A stretch of 45,256 nucleotides of DNA. Origin: Gnetum montanum (lineage: Eukaryota > Streptophyta > Gnetopsida > Gnetales > Gnetaceae). The stretch spans positions 69,699 through 114,954 of the forward strand of contig MNCI01010094.1 of the NCBI GenBank assembly GCA_015680685.1. The letters are read 5' to 3'. Below, piece by piece: positions 10,731-20,559 of the stretch. The translations under genes were made by a program, and so were the position numbers. Within the stretch, counting starts at the first letter, position 1, and each line of letters opens with the position of its first letter. The notes beneath the pieces are model-generated. The model had not been told where the DNA came from, did not search any database, and was given only the letters and a program-made list of their open reading frames with translations.

Positions 10731-10799
10731 TTGGGGGTATAACCCCTGCGTAGGATTGGGGTTGACACACATTTTGGTATTCAGGTGGCAGTTCACTCC

Positions 10800-10905
10800 C
10801 TGTTGTCTTGCTTGTTTCTCCCTCCTAGTTTTCTGCAGGGTGGGGATGTGATGTACATATCGGCTGTAATTCCTTTTTTCTATTAATACACCTGAACTTT
10901 CTTCT
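10800..10905 (+). mobile_element. Possible L1 3' UTR end
   Basis: The sequence ending tctattaatacacctgaact looks like a + strand L1 3' end (compare ttttcagtaatatatcctga at 3729), but the poly(A) is replaced by a TA run at 10907-10916. Only about 100 bases can be assigned. Confidence 0.3.
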
Positions 10906-11639
10906 ATATATATATAGCACATACAACATCACATATACTTTAGTTACTAGTATCAGCTTTTTTGCCTTGAATTTGCTTATGATAAGAAATAAATTCTGAT
11001 TAAATTGTGAACAAACACAAGGTTTGAACTGAATAAATTGTAATACTCCTCAAGCATAATTTCTGATTTCTTTAAACCATAAAATACATCAGATGTTTTT
11101 CATCAACAAATATAGTCAACCAAATAGTTGGCCATAGGAAAAATGTCATTTAGTAATATCAGATCTATTCAATGACATAATAATGTTTTCTATTTTTCTA
11201 GGAACAATCACAATACAAAATCATCGTAATTAAACTCTTTTAACAGGATATAAAAGAGGCCATACCACTAAAATTTAATCAAAGCTATCCTTATTAAAGG
11301 AAACATACAAAATTCATTTGCTAACATACCAAGCTAAAGGAAACGCTTAAGCATTCTCGATATAATAATTTGCTATACATTCATTCATAAGGAAAATGAG
11401 ACTATTCTTGTTAGACATTTCGTAAACACAATAGCTATCCCACCTTAATAGAAAAGATATAGGAATTTTTTCAGATCATATTCTTTTGATTTCCAAGAAT
11501 CTACAGCCAATAATTTAGTAAAATCGTATCATAAAAATTTTTAGCTTGAAGAAAACATTTAAATTAGATTTTTGTTTATTCACCGTACTTCTCAATCAAT
11601 CGTAGAAAGATGACTAAGAGAAAGGGACTGCTATACCAA
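10906..11639 (+). other. Intron sequence, nothing recognised
   Basis: AT-rich DNA without coding signal, with a short TA run near 10907-10916. No structure beyond base composition seen. Confidence 0.5.
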
Positions 11640-11824
11640 ATTTTTCTATGTGATGGTTAATGCAGCAAAGAGTTCCAAGAACATTGGGGTCTTGTTGGAG
11701 GGGAAAACCTAAATCACTAACTTGAAGCAGAGTGCCAAGAGTTTATAATAGTTATGGGAGAAAATTTAGAAGAAGGGGGATACATCCTCCATCATGATCC
11801 TGATCCAAAGGGTGATAACCTAGG

Positions 11825-12112
11825 TTGATAGCTAGACTGCTACAATGTATCTTTAAGGATGAAGTTTTGGAGGTGATCTTCACCATGAAATTAGGGAAAG
11901 CTTTGGGCCCAAACGGGTGGTTTGTTGAATTCTTTAAGGAATCTTTTGATGTCATTGTAGAGAACCTAGTGAATGTGTCTAATCTCATGCTTAGTTGGGG
12001 TCAGGTTAGGAAGGAAATCAACTACTCTTGGATTGTTTTACTACCCAAGGTTGGTACCCCAATTTGTTTAGTTGATTTCAAGCCTATTGGGGTGTTAAAC
12101 ACCATTCTTTGA
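11825..12112 (+). pseudogene. LINE reverse transcriptase N-terminal fragment (copy a)
   Basis: A 95-codon open stretch with the RT N-terminal boxes KALGPNGWFVEFFKESFD and INYSWIVLLPKVG, then VDFKPIGVLN. In active LINEs these are K-x-PGPDG, FF and the SLIPK/RPISL region. It aligns with the corresponding part of copy b at 13175-13410 (MPGPDGWSVEFFKMFFD, VRNEINYSRIVLIPKVD). The Pro-Asp of PGPDG reads LGPN. It is nonfunctional on its own. Confidence 0.85.
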
Positions 12113-12859
12113 ATCTTTGCCAAAGTCTGAGTTTGCTAGTTGTAGTCGCTAATGCCTTCCTTTGCTAGTTGTCAACAAGCAAGGTTCGTTAAGGGGAGAT
12201 GTATCCAGGATCAGATTTTGTTGCTCCATGAGAATATGGATTCTGCATCTAAGGTTGCTTTCTTAGGTATGTTTCTTAAGTTGGATAAGGTTTTGAATAG
12301 GATGAGGTAGGAGTTGGGGTAGAACTTCAATGGGGCAAAGTCTACCATCCATTTTATCTACATTGATGTTGCTATGATATGAAGGAGCATGGTTAGTGTA
12401 GGAAATGGGCAAAGGAAGCTAGGAGGATACATGCTTGGGGATCCCATTGTTCACCTAGCAGTGAACTATCACATGGTCTAGTCTTGTGTTTAGAATACAT
12501 GCTAGAATTGAACATTGGATATCTTGTTTCTTAGCCAACAGGGGGAAGGTGTTGTTGGCCATTATGATCCTTGTGGGCATGGCAAGGTACGCTTTAGTAG
12601 TGGCCCCACCACAATGAATTATTGATAAAAGTAATCAGATAATCAAGAACTTTGTTTGGTCTAGGGTAAAAGGGGGAAACAAAATCCATCTACTTTGTTG
12701 GGAGAAGCTAACATGCCCAAAATACATTGGGGGAGTGAGAATCCCAAGATTTGAAGACATACTCCTTCTTAGCCATCATAATCTTATAAGGAGGATCGTG
12801 GAGGTGGATGAGAATTCTGATGTAGAGGCCTTGTGGATGACCTTGTCTTCTGTCATGGG

Positions 12860-13046
12860 TACTAATAGGGATATACTTTGGGACAGTCTTAGGAAGTGCA
12901 TTAGGTAGTCCTCTTGCACACTTCATATCGACAAGGTTTGCCACTTGGCTAAGTAGGTGCATGATGAACATGAGGAGAAGTACAAGAATTTCTAGTAGGC
13001 TACGGAGTTTTTGTCCTTGGAGGAGGACCAGGAAATTATGAATCAG
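12860..13046 (+). pseudogene. End of the L1 3' extension, partial copy 4
   Basis: The + strand gives LHIDKVCHLAK, a stop, VHDEHEEKYKNF, two stops, then ATEFLSLEEDQEIMNQHI. This matches the basic module of the other copies (KLHLDGTTNADKFMQ, EEKYKDFQ, AATFIATEHHQAVLDVIH). Its presence here shows that the extension is a regular part of this L1 family and was left behind after an internal deletion of copy a. Confidence 0.6.
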
Positions 13047-13060
13047 CATATATCAATGGA

Positions 13061-14400
13061 ATGAATATAAGGAATGGAAGGAGAGATGTATCCCCTAGCT
13101 CTATTAACATCAACAAGGTGGTGCAACCCCTGCAAAATAGGAGCCTAATGGCACCTATTACCAAGCAGGAAATTTCACAGGCTTTTAGAACTATGCAGTC
13201 CAATAGGATGCCAGGGCCAGATGGATGGTCTGTGGAATTCTTCAAAATGTTCTTTGATGTGATTGGGGATAACTTGTTAGATATCTTTAACTTAATGTTG
13301 CAATGGGGACAAGTAAGAAATGAGATCAATTATTCTAGGATTGTTTTAATCCCAAAAGTGGATAACCTCATAAAGCCGGCTCACTTTCAACTAATAGGGG
13401 TATGTAACATCTTTCTTTGCTTGTTCACAAAGATTCTAGTGGCCAAATAGCAACCTCTTATGCCGATGTTGGTTGGGCCCCAGCAAACGGGCTTCATCAA
13501 AGGTAAGTCCATCTAGGACCAGATACTTTTGTTTCAAGAAATCGTGCATTTGCTAAAACAAGAGAAGTTCCTAGGTATGTGCCTCAAACTTGATATAGCC
13601 CAGGCATATGATACAATTTCTTGGACAGTGCTAAAAGATATTATGCTCAGAAAAGGGTTGCACCTAAAATTTGTTGAACTATGCATTCAAATTTAGAAGT
13701 TGGGAACCTACTCTTTTGAGATTAATGGGAACCACTGTGGGTCTTCCTCCCCTTAGTGGGGGTTAAGGTAGGGAGACCCACTGTTACCATATCTCTTTAT
13801 TATTGTTATGGATACTATGAATGCGTATTGCAAATTTGAAGGAGTTCAAGGGCTCAAGATTGGAGGGGTGACTTGTATTGCAAAGCATTATGTGGATTAT
13901 ACGATCTTGTTCACCTAGGGGGTTGTTTCTAAAGCGGATGCAATTGTGCAGGCAATGAGCAAAATGTCTTGGGAGACCGGTCTAACCGATCATTAGGGAA
14001 AGTTGTTGGCCCACTTTGTTTGCAAAGATATCAGGGTAAGAAGTGATATCTATCTTATTCTTGGCATTTTGTAGGGCACCTCATAGTATACATACTTGGG
14101 GATTCCCATTTTTAATTGGCATAGAAAAGCAACTTGGGTTCGTCTCATTCAACAGCTTCAGATGAGAACCTAGCACTAGACCAACCGCTTTCTTACGAGG
14201 AAAGGGAGAATCCTTTTGGCAGCGTCAATTCTTTTGACTATCAGTAGGTATACAGCTTCTATGGCCATGCCTCTACAAGGGGTGATTGAGAGGGTGGACC
14301 AAATTATTCGTAATGAGCAAAGTAGGAGATCACATGTACCTTGTTTCTTGGGAAAAAGTGGTGTAGTCAAAGAATGCAAGTGGGCTTGGTATTACTAGAT
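13061..14400 (+). pseudogene. LINE reverse transcriptase (copy b), broken catalytic centre
   Basis: The first 130 codons are open and hold MPGPDGWSVEFFKMFFD, INYSRIVLIPKVDN and AHFQLIGVCNIFL. After a stop it continues with QQTGFIKGKSI, LKLDIAQAYDTISWTVLKDI (motif A intact), a damaged motif B (RxGDPLLPYLFIIVMDTM), and KHYVDYTILFT at about 13888-13920, where the second Asp of the YxDD motif is Tyr. YLGIPIFNWHRKATWVRLIQ and RFLTRKGRILLAASILLTIS follow (thumb and connection). It cannot be active as read. Confidence 0.88.
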
Positions 14401-14639
14401 TCCAAGATGTTATTTTAATGTGGTACTAGACGCTTGTTAATATGGTCTTAAATGCAGAGACTAATAGGCGTGGGTGCCAATTATGCGGCACAAGTATATG
14501 TTGTGGGATGCGGGCCCCCAAGATTCTTAGGTTTGACGTGGCATTTGTGCCTTTGCGTAGTCACTATGTTAGTTAGGAATGTTGGGCATCCCACCAAGTC
14601 ATTTATTGCGTGTTAAATTGCCAACTGTCTTGGGATTGA

Positions 14640-15010
14640 GGCAAATTTGGTAGGGTTGCCTACTAGAAAAAATTAAATGTTTTTTTGTGGTTGGTGGTGC
14701 ATGCCACCCTACTTGTTCGGGCACTGCTTCGAGAGTGGGGATTGTAGATTCCTACCTCTTGTCCCCTTTTGAGACTTTTGATAATTTCCTACACCAATGC
14801 CTTATAACATGCATAGTTAGGGCTGCTACTGCCACAAGGCAACACCTACACAAGGACTATGGTAGCACCATTCTATGGGCCCTATGGAAGGCCCAAAATG
14901 CCCTTGTTTTTCAAAATGTGCCCCTACTGTCTCTAGCACTCATTATTCGAAAGGCCCTACAATTGTGGTGGGAGGCCATGGCAACCATGTGACACATGCC
15001 CACCTTTGAG
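14640..15010 (+). pseudogene. LINE ORF2 C-terminus (copy b)
   Basis: The end of ORF2. CHPTCSGTASRVGIVDSYLL and FETFDNFLHQCLIT carry the remains of the C-x2-C / H-x-C zinc site, much altered. TILWALWKAQNALVFQNVPL is the conserved W..RN..IF box. LQLWWEAMATM and a stop follow, then PTFEPNC. The same LWQEV..PTFELAC linker occurs in the - strand copy at about 28200-28120 and in the first L1 at 3350-3400. This supports that what follows belongs to the same element. Confidence 0.75.
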
Positions 15011-15060
15011 CCAAATTGCTAGAGGTATTGGAATAACTAGCAACTGTGGACGTTGATGCA

Positions 15061-16330
15061 GAGGATTGGGTGGGATGATGTTCTCCCTTAGCTTGCATGT
15101 GACCTTGATCTTGCTAATGCCTCCTTCTCTTGTTGGTGTGCAGATGCCACAACCTTCCGAGGGGCACAGATCAAGCTTACAGAAGAAGATATTGCGAAAT
15201 ATCTAGGTATTATGATTGGGGCAGAAATTGTTCTGCCTTCAGGACAAGGATTGCAAGATGTGGAAAGCTTCTTTCAGGGGACTATTCTGAAAATGGCTAG
15301 CGGGCAAGTTCCTAAGTTCGCTTTGCTGGTCTTGTAGTAGGAGGTGGCTAAGCTTGTGGAGCATTTTTTGTCCAGTCTGGGAATGCTTGGAAGATCCAAG
15401 CTCCCATTTTTCTTTCATGCGTTGTCTACAACTGGGTTGCCCTGTTAATCTGCCCAAGTTCTTCTTGGCTGCGCTTTGATGGGGTTGGTGAGGGCACCAT
15501 TCTAGGCTAAGTTTGGCCATATGCAACACGGCCAAACTAAGGGAAATTGGGAAAGCCTATGTTTGCCTAGTTAGGCGCTACTATACACACTATCATCCAT
15601 CTCTGGAGGGAGAATCCTCTTTGTCTATTTTATAGGGACCAGGGAAGAGGCTGGAGTCAAGTTTACCATTGGTATGAGTTGGTGCTTTGGATTAGGGTTT
15701 TGCTAAAGAACCGCCATGGCGAGATCAACTGCATCCGTTTAAAGAGTAGGTTCGCGAAGAACTTCACATTTAGCATGAAGCTGAGTTGTGCCCCACTATC
15801 CAAGAAGCGTTGGACCAAGAACAAATCCATTGGGTAGTAGAGATCTCAAGGCATGAAGAGATGGCTAAGGTTCTGTTGAAGGAGGTGGAGAGGCAAGTGC
15901 ATGAAGCTATGGTCCAAAAGCACAGCCTACAGGAGCTGCAGGAAGCTTCTAGGAGGTATGCATTGGGGGAGGAACTCAGGGTGCAAATCTAGGAGGATCT
16001 ATGCCATGAAGCCCAAGAAAGAGTGCAAAGAGAGAAGGTGGCATAGGCTTAGAGGGCCAAAGCTACATGGGAAGAAGAGCAACTTATGAAGCAATTACTG
16101 GCGGCTCACTCAACTAGCATTCAGCAGTGGTTTTGGATGGGTTGCTGCCCCTATGAAGTTATGGAAATTTGATATTACATTTCCTAGGAAGATCTTCAAA
16201 GGCATATTAGGAGGATTGCTACTAGATTTCATCTAAATAAAGCTGGATGTGCAAAAACCCAGTGACAACAGGAACAAAGGTACAAGGAGTTTTAGGAAGT
16301 AGCAAACTTTGTTGCTACTAAGAAATAAAA
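15061..16330 (+). pseudogene. 3' extension of the L1 family (copy 1)
   Basis: Behind the ORF2 C-terminus the + strand gives LACDLDLANASFS, TFRGAQIKLTEEDIAKYLGI, then GAEIVLPSGQGLQDVESFFQ and GTILKMASGQVPKFALLVL before two stops, then EVAKLVEHFLSSLGML. From about 15786 a Glu-rich stretch (EEMAKVLLKEVERQVHEAMV, EELRVQI) looks like a coiled coil of roughly 100 residues. From 16119 QQWFWMGCCPYEVMEI and HIRRIATRFHLNKA mark the basic module. Two - strand copies show the same order and residues. The role is unknown; a captured gag-like or nucleic-acid-binding protein is possible. Confidence 0.65.
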
Positions 16331-16369
16331 GGGAAACTTTGTTATCTTCTGTAGCAAAGGTACAAGGAA

Positions 16370-16880
16370 ACTTTGTGGCTGCTATAGAAGGTAACAAATA
16401 AAAGGGAAATTTGAGCTAAGCAGCTGTCCAATATTGTAATTAATTGTTCTTTGTAAGCAAGAAGGTAAGATGAATCCTTCTTTTGCTGTGTGTGATGAAC
16501 AACATTGGTTGATAATCTCAAAATTTCAACTCTTCTTCTTTTTTACCTTAAATGTCGTTTTATGTTAGAATCAACTTTGACAAGATTTGTTGTTGAGATT
16601 TTGGATTGTTGAATCCTTAATGTTTGTTGATGGATCTCTCCACATGTCCTCTATACTCTTAGGCCTAAATGACTTGCATAAGAGTTGTTTCTATAATGAT
16701 TCAGAAACACCCATAACAGTTTGGGGCACATTGGCGCAACGATTTGTCAACAGGGACCAAGGATCCCTTATATGAGGATTGTTATTGCCAACAGAAAGTG
16801 AGAGTATCCTTAGGCCCATGTCTATTTTATGATTTTCTAAAATTTACAGAATTGTTGAATTCTTGATTCTTGGCTATACA
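16370..16880 (+). repeat. Dispersed repeat R, copy R1
   Basis: About 500 bp that recur in the same orientation at 25892-26410 with many substitutions and small indels. Shared blocks include gagctaagcagc, gacaagatttgttgttgaga versus aacaagatttgttgttaaga, gagttgtttctataatga, and ccaaggatcc followed by atatgagga. It has no coding signal. R1 follows directly behind the L1 3' extension, so it could be the 3' UTR of that family, but R2 does not stand in that position. Confidence 0.8.
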
Positions 16881-18370
16881 ATTGGCATGATGATCTCCTT
16901 GAATGCTTAATCTTTAGATTAAATTTTGATTTTTATTTGTGTACCTTTCAAAGTCTGATTTTGTTATCTTTCTGAGTCCAATGGAGTGGGGAAAATCTAG
17001 GATGTTAAGTTATGGTTATTATACGTTAATGATGTTAAATTATGGATGGTAAATGTAGGTGATTTCTCCATTATCTATTATTGGTCAATTAGATAGTTTG
17101 ATTAAATGTTAGTGGTGTGCTTTATATTATTTCAGGTTAGCAAAGTTGATTTGAAATAATTTTTATCATGATGGTTGCTGAAAGAAATAAAATAGTATTA
17201 TTGTGCAATTGAATGGAGATATTACTGATTTATACATTTCTTGTTGCCAACTATAGCATCTTATTTATTATTATGGTCTGAAAAAAATCAGAATTTTATT
17301 GATAAATAAAGAGAAAATCAGACCTGTACTTTGTATCAAAGGAATCTTGCATAGACTTTTGTTGTCACTATTTGGTTTTTATGGTTTTTTTATTAACAAT
17401 AGTTGAACCAAAAATTGATTATTAATTATGGTTTGTTGATTGATGCTAGATGTAGTTTTTTTTAAAATTCTTTTGTTAAGAGTTTCAATAATTTGATTTG
17501 TAAAGTACTGATTCATAAAATTCATGTGCTTTTTGTCCAACTGTCTATGTGAACAAGTTTATTATTGTGTACAATCTAGTTTCTGATTTTCCGTGTTTGC
17601 TCAACCCAAAATATTGTATCATTAGCAGTGATATTGTGAATAAATGTAAAGATTGTTGTATCATTTTGTATTTCAATTTGCAATTTTCTAGATATATGAA
17701 TAATACGTTTCTTCTGAGTTTGACTTCGTTATGACTGATTACATTTTGTCTGCGCTTAAGATAAGACTACTGAGTGAAAGGATTAAATTAATTAGCTTTT
17801 TGCTAAGCTAGATGGTTGTAGATATGATTTTAAGTTTTAGATGTTCTTGCTTTTGAGATGCACCTTGGATGCATAGTGTATTAAGAGATGTCAATCCTCA
17901 TATTGGCATTTTGTTCCTGCTAGATCATTGGACCATTCTTTGCATATATAATTTTCTTTGTGATGTTTTATTTTAATTGATAGTTCTCTATGCTGGTCTA
18001 TATGCAAGTTGAATTTCTGATAATTGAACAATTGTTTGGAAAAAAGAAAGTTTACCATTGCATTTTCAGCCAGCTTGTTGGGGGCTTTTAGTGTTAACTC
18101 TTGCTTTCTATGGATGGGTGTTACAGTTGTAGAGCCTCATGCTCTACAATATTGTTGAGTGTGTGATTGTTTTGTGTTTTGTGGATTGGGTTCTATTGTA
18201 TTTGTAATCTTCTTTCAATTTTAATTGCATACTATTTGGGTTCGGTGTGTTTTGAAGGGTTAAAGAAAATTAGAGTGACCCTATTCCAGTTCCTCATCCC
18301 TTGCTCGTGTTGCCTTGTATTTTTTGTTTCTTGATATTATAATTTGCCCAACCCTTTCTCATTAATAGTA
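16881..18370 (+). other. Intron sequence, nothing recognised
   Basis: AT-rich DNA with short random frames only. One small perfect hairpin (18127-18149) is listed separately. Many T-rich stretches are typical of plant introns. Confidence 0.55.
18127..18149. repeat. 9-bp inverted repeat with 5-base loop
   Basis: ttgtagagc, loop ctcat, gctctacaa: a perfect short palindrome. It may be chance or the trace of a small element. Confidence 0.7.
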
Positions 18371-18375
18371 ATAAT

Positions 18376-18606
18376 TGAACAAAGAGATGAAATGAAATAG
18401 TTCTCTTTATTGATGTTTATGAAAGATTGCATACAAGGATTTATAGACCAGCCTTATTCTGTATTTCAGAAAGCAAACTAAAAAGAAAACTAATCTCCTA
18501 GAAATCAAAAATGATAAAAATGGACGCTACAAATCAAGAAAAAACAAACTTCACAAAAACTACAATCAATCCCACAAAATCAGGAATTTACTCGGTCTTT
18601 CCAACG
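18376..18606 (-). repeat. 3' LTR of the copia element
   Basis: 231 bp beginning tgaacaaagagatgaaat on the + strand and matching 23098-23327. The inner end reads ccaacg where the expected LTR end is ccaaca, so the terminal dinucleotide TG of the - strand LTR has become CG. The purine tract follows immediately. Confidence 0.9.
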
Positions 18607-18619
18607 CTTCCCCTCAAGC
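18607..18619 (-). promoter_or_regulatory. Polypurine tract of the copia element
   Basis: On the - strand gcttgaggggaag directly precedes the 3' LTR. It primes plus-strand DNA synthesis in this family. Confidence 0.8.
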
Positions 18620-18639
18620 TAGTGAATAGATATATATCC

Positions 18640-19460
18640 ATTCCTAGCTTGCAAACTGAAGACTCAAAACCTAGTTTTGATAATGCTTTGGTGAGGATAT
18701 TGGCCTCTTGATCTTTGGTAGGAATGTAAGCTAGGCTGATTGCTCCGATGTCAATCTCATGCCTGATAAAGCTTCCATCTATTCTAACGTGCTTCCTTCG
18801 ATCATGTTGAAATGGGTTGTGGATGATGCTTATTGTTGATTTACTGTCATTGTAGATCTTCGTAGGACCTAAGAACGAAATTTTTAGATCCTTTGGAAGT
18901 CTGTCAATCCAAATAAATTTGCACACTCCTTGAGCAATCGTTGGTACTTAGCTTCAATGTTGCTCCTTGCTACAACTAATTATTTTTTACTCCTCCATAT
19001 CACAAGATTTCCCCATAATTTCACATAGTATCCAATTGTGGATTTGCTATCTTCCATTGATCCGGCCCAATCTACATTAGCAAAGCCTTCCACCTCTCAA
19101 GATTCACCTTTCTTGAACAAGAGTCCCTTGCCAAGTGATCCCTTTAGATATCTCAGTACATGATTGGCTGCCTCTAGATGTTGATTTGTAGGTGAATGCA
19201 TAAATTGACTGATCACACTCACGCTGGAGGCAATGTCAGGTCTAGTAAGTGAAAGGTAGATCAGTTTTCCTACTAGACGTTGATACTGCTCACAGTCAAC
19301 TGGGGAATCATTATCTATAGCCTTTTGTTTCCAATTCCTTTCCAATGGTGTGCTAGCTAGTTTACAACCTATTTTTCCTATCTCCTTAAGCAAATCAAGA
19401 ACATAGTTTCTTTGGGTAACAAAGATCCTGTGTTTGCTTCTAGCAATCTCCATACCAAGA
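18640..19460 (-). pseudogene. Copia RNase H domain
   Basis: The C-terminal part of pol. On the - strand it reads YVLDLLKEIGKIGCKLASTP, YQRLVGKLIYLSLTRPDIAS and HVLRYLKGSLGKGLLFKKGE (about 19400-19105). After a gap with stops (about 19096-18930) it continues with IYNDSKSTISIIHNPFQHDR and KHVRIDGSFIRHEID (about 18860-18765). The Asp of YNDSKS corresponds to a catalytic acidic residue of RNase H. Ends near the purine tract. Stops around 18990-18930 interrupt it. Confidence 0.9.
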
Positions 19461-20130
19461 AAATTCTTGAGGATCTCAAGGTTCTTGGCTTGAATTTGTT
19501 TTTCACTTTAGTCTTCAACTCTGAAATCTCTAATTGGTCAACACCAGTAATCACGATATCATCCACATACACAATGAGAATGGACTTCTTCCCACTCGAT
19601 GACTGCTTAGTGAAGGTCTTATGATCGGCCTGCCCTTGGGTGCATCCAAAACTTTGCAATGCTGAGCTAAATCTTGTGAACCAAGCTCTAGGAGAGTGAT
19701 TAAAACCATACAAAGACTTCTTCAGCTTGCACACTTTGTTGCTTCCCATCTCAAATCTTGGTGGCATCTTCATAAACACTTCCTCTTCCAAATTTCCATT
19801 CAAAAAAGCATTCTTTACATCCATTTGGTAAAGATCCCATTCAATATTTGCAGCAAGTGACAACAATACCTTGATTGAGTTCATCTTGGCAACACGGGCA
19901 AATATTTCTTCGTAGTCAATACCATAAGCCTAGGTGTATCCTTGAGCAACCAAACAAGCTTTATACCTCTCTATCTCTCTATTAGGCTTGAACTTCACTG
20001 TAAATATCCACTTGCAACCAACAATTGTCTTCCCACTAGGAAGATCAACTACCTCCCACGTTCCATTTTCTTGAAGTGCTCTTATCTCTTCTTCAACAAT
20101 TGCTCTCCATTTCAGATTCTGAAGGGCTCT
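19461..20130 (-). pseudogene. Copia reverse transcriptase domain
   Basis: The - strand gives GCKWIFTVKFKPNREIERYK, DYEEIFARVAKMNSIKVLLS, WDLYQMDVKNAFLNGNLEEE (motif A, Asp kept) and KSLYGFNHSPRAWFTRFSSA. It then gives VYVDDIVITG with the catalytic Asp pair at 19558-19569. The stretch 19884-19378 is open over 168 codons. One stop lies near 19930 and the end is frameshifted into the RNase H part. These are textbook copia RT motifs, so the assignment is very firm. Confidence 0.93.
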
Positions 20131-20559
20131 CTAAATATGTTTTGGAATCTCCACACTGTCAAGGCTAGTAACAAATGCCTTGTAATGATGAGACAGATTT
20201 GAGTAGGGTAGTTGTTAAGAGATGGGATGTTGGGTACAAGTTCGAACACCTTTCTTGAGGGCAATAGTAAGATCCAAATCATCAGATGACACCATACCTT
20301 CTTCCATGGTTTCAAGATCCTCCCTTGGTTCAGACAATTGAACAATGTGGGGAGTTTTTGGTCTCCTTGAATCAACCATAATTGGTTTGGAGATGCTTGA
20401 TTCTTCCCCTTGATTAAATTTGTGATCACACTGATTTGAAGGGATTTGTTTGGTATGAGGATTGTCAGGTTTGGTTGGAGGTGGAGACTTCAATGAAGAA
20501 TGAGACTCAGATAGAATAGATATAGGAAGTGAGATGGAGGGATCCCGGTGGTCATCTTC
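20131..20559 (-). pseudogene. Copia integrase-RT linker
   Basis: Low-complexity, Ser/Pro/Glu-rich frames (for example SESHSSLKSPPPTKPDNPH on the - strand) between the integrase C-terminus and the reverse transcriptase, as is usual in copia pol. No motif of its own. Confidence 0.6.

Larger units (their letters stand above)
8763..10735 (-). mobile_element. L1-family element with 3' coding extension, copy 2 (5'-truncated)
   Basis: On the - strand this piece runs from the zinc-binding C-terminus of ORF2 (about 10730-10376) through an extra coding region (10170-8882) into a 3' UTR and an A-rich tail at about 8780-8763. The tail is preceded by tacttgaacattcctcaaaa, related to the other L1 ends here. 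The order zf-RVT, LTEE/DGEV module, charged coiled coil, basic module is the same as in the + strand copy at 14687-16330. The reverse transcriptase core is missing, which fits 5' truncation, the common fate of L1 inserts. Confidence 0.8.
11640..13046 (+). mobile_element. L1-family element, RT copy 'a', with internal deletions
   Basis: A + strand L1 piece. It begins in the linker before the reverse transcriptase (about 11640) and gives the first RT block VIFTMKLGKALGPNGWFVEF (11871-11930), then VRKEINYSWIVLLPKVGTPI (12006-12065), FVKGRCIQDQILLLHENMDS (about 12186-12245) and FLKLDKVLNRM (about 12270-12304). The frame then jumps to NGAKSTIHFIYID (about 12330), so motif B and the catalytic Asp pair are deleted. 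The post-RT block IKNFVW and GGVRIPRFEDI (about 12640-12760) follows. A second deletion brings the end of the 3' extension (LHIDKVCHLAK, then EEKYKNF) directly behind it. Only 15 bases later copy 'b' begins. Confidence 0.8.
13050..16330 (+). mobile_element. L1-family element, RT copy 'b', with full 3' coding extension (copy 1)
   Basis: A + strand L1 piece that begins just before the reverse transcriptase and runs through the RT (13061-14400), zinc-binding end (14640-15000), LTEE/DGEV module (15155-15480), Glu-rich coiled coil (15780-16086) and basic module (16119-16327). This is the most complete example of the architecture. Endonuclease and ORF1 are absent. No clear poly(A) tail is seen; A-rich gaaataaaaggg units follow at 16321-16405. 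Stops and shifts occur throughout. Confidence 0.8.

Noticed and set aside
15239-15535. 98-codon - strand frame
   Set aside because: Antisense shadow of the L1 3' extension, whose + strand reading is conserved with two other copies.
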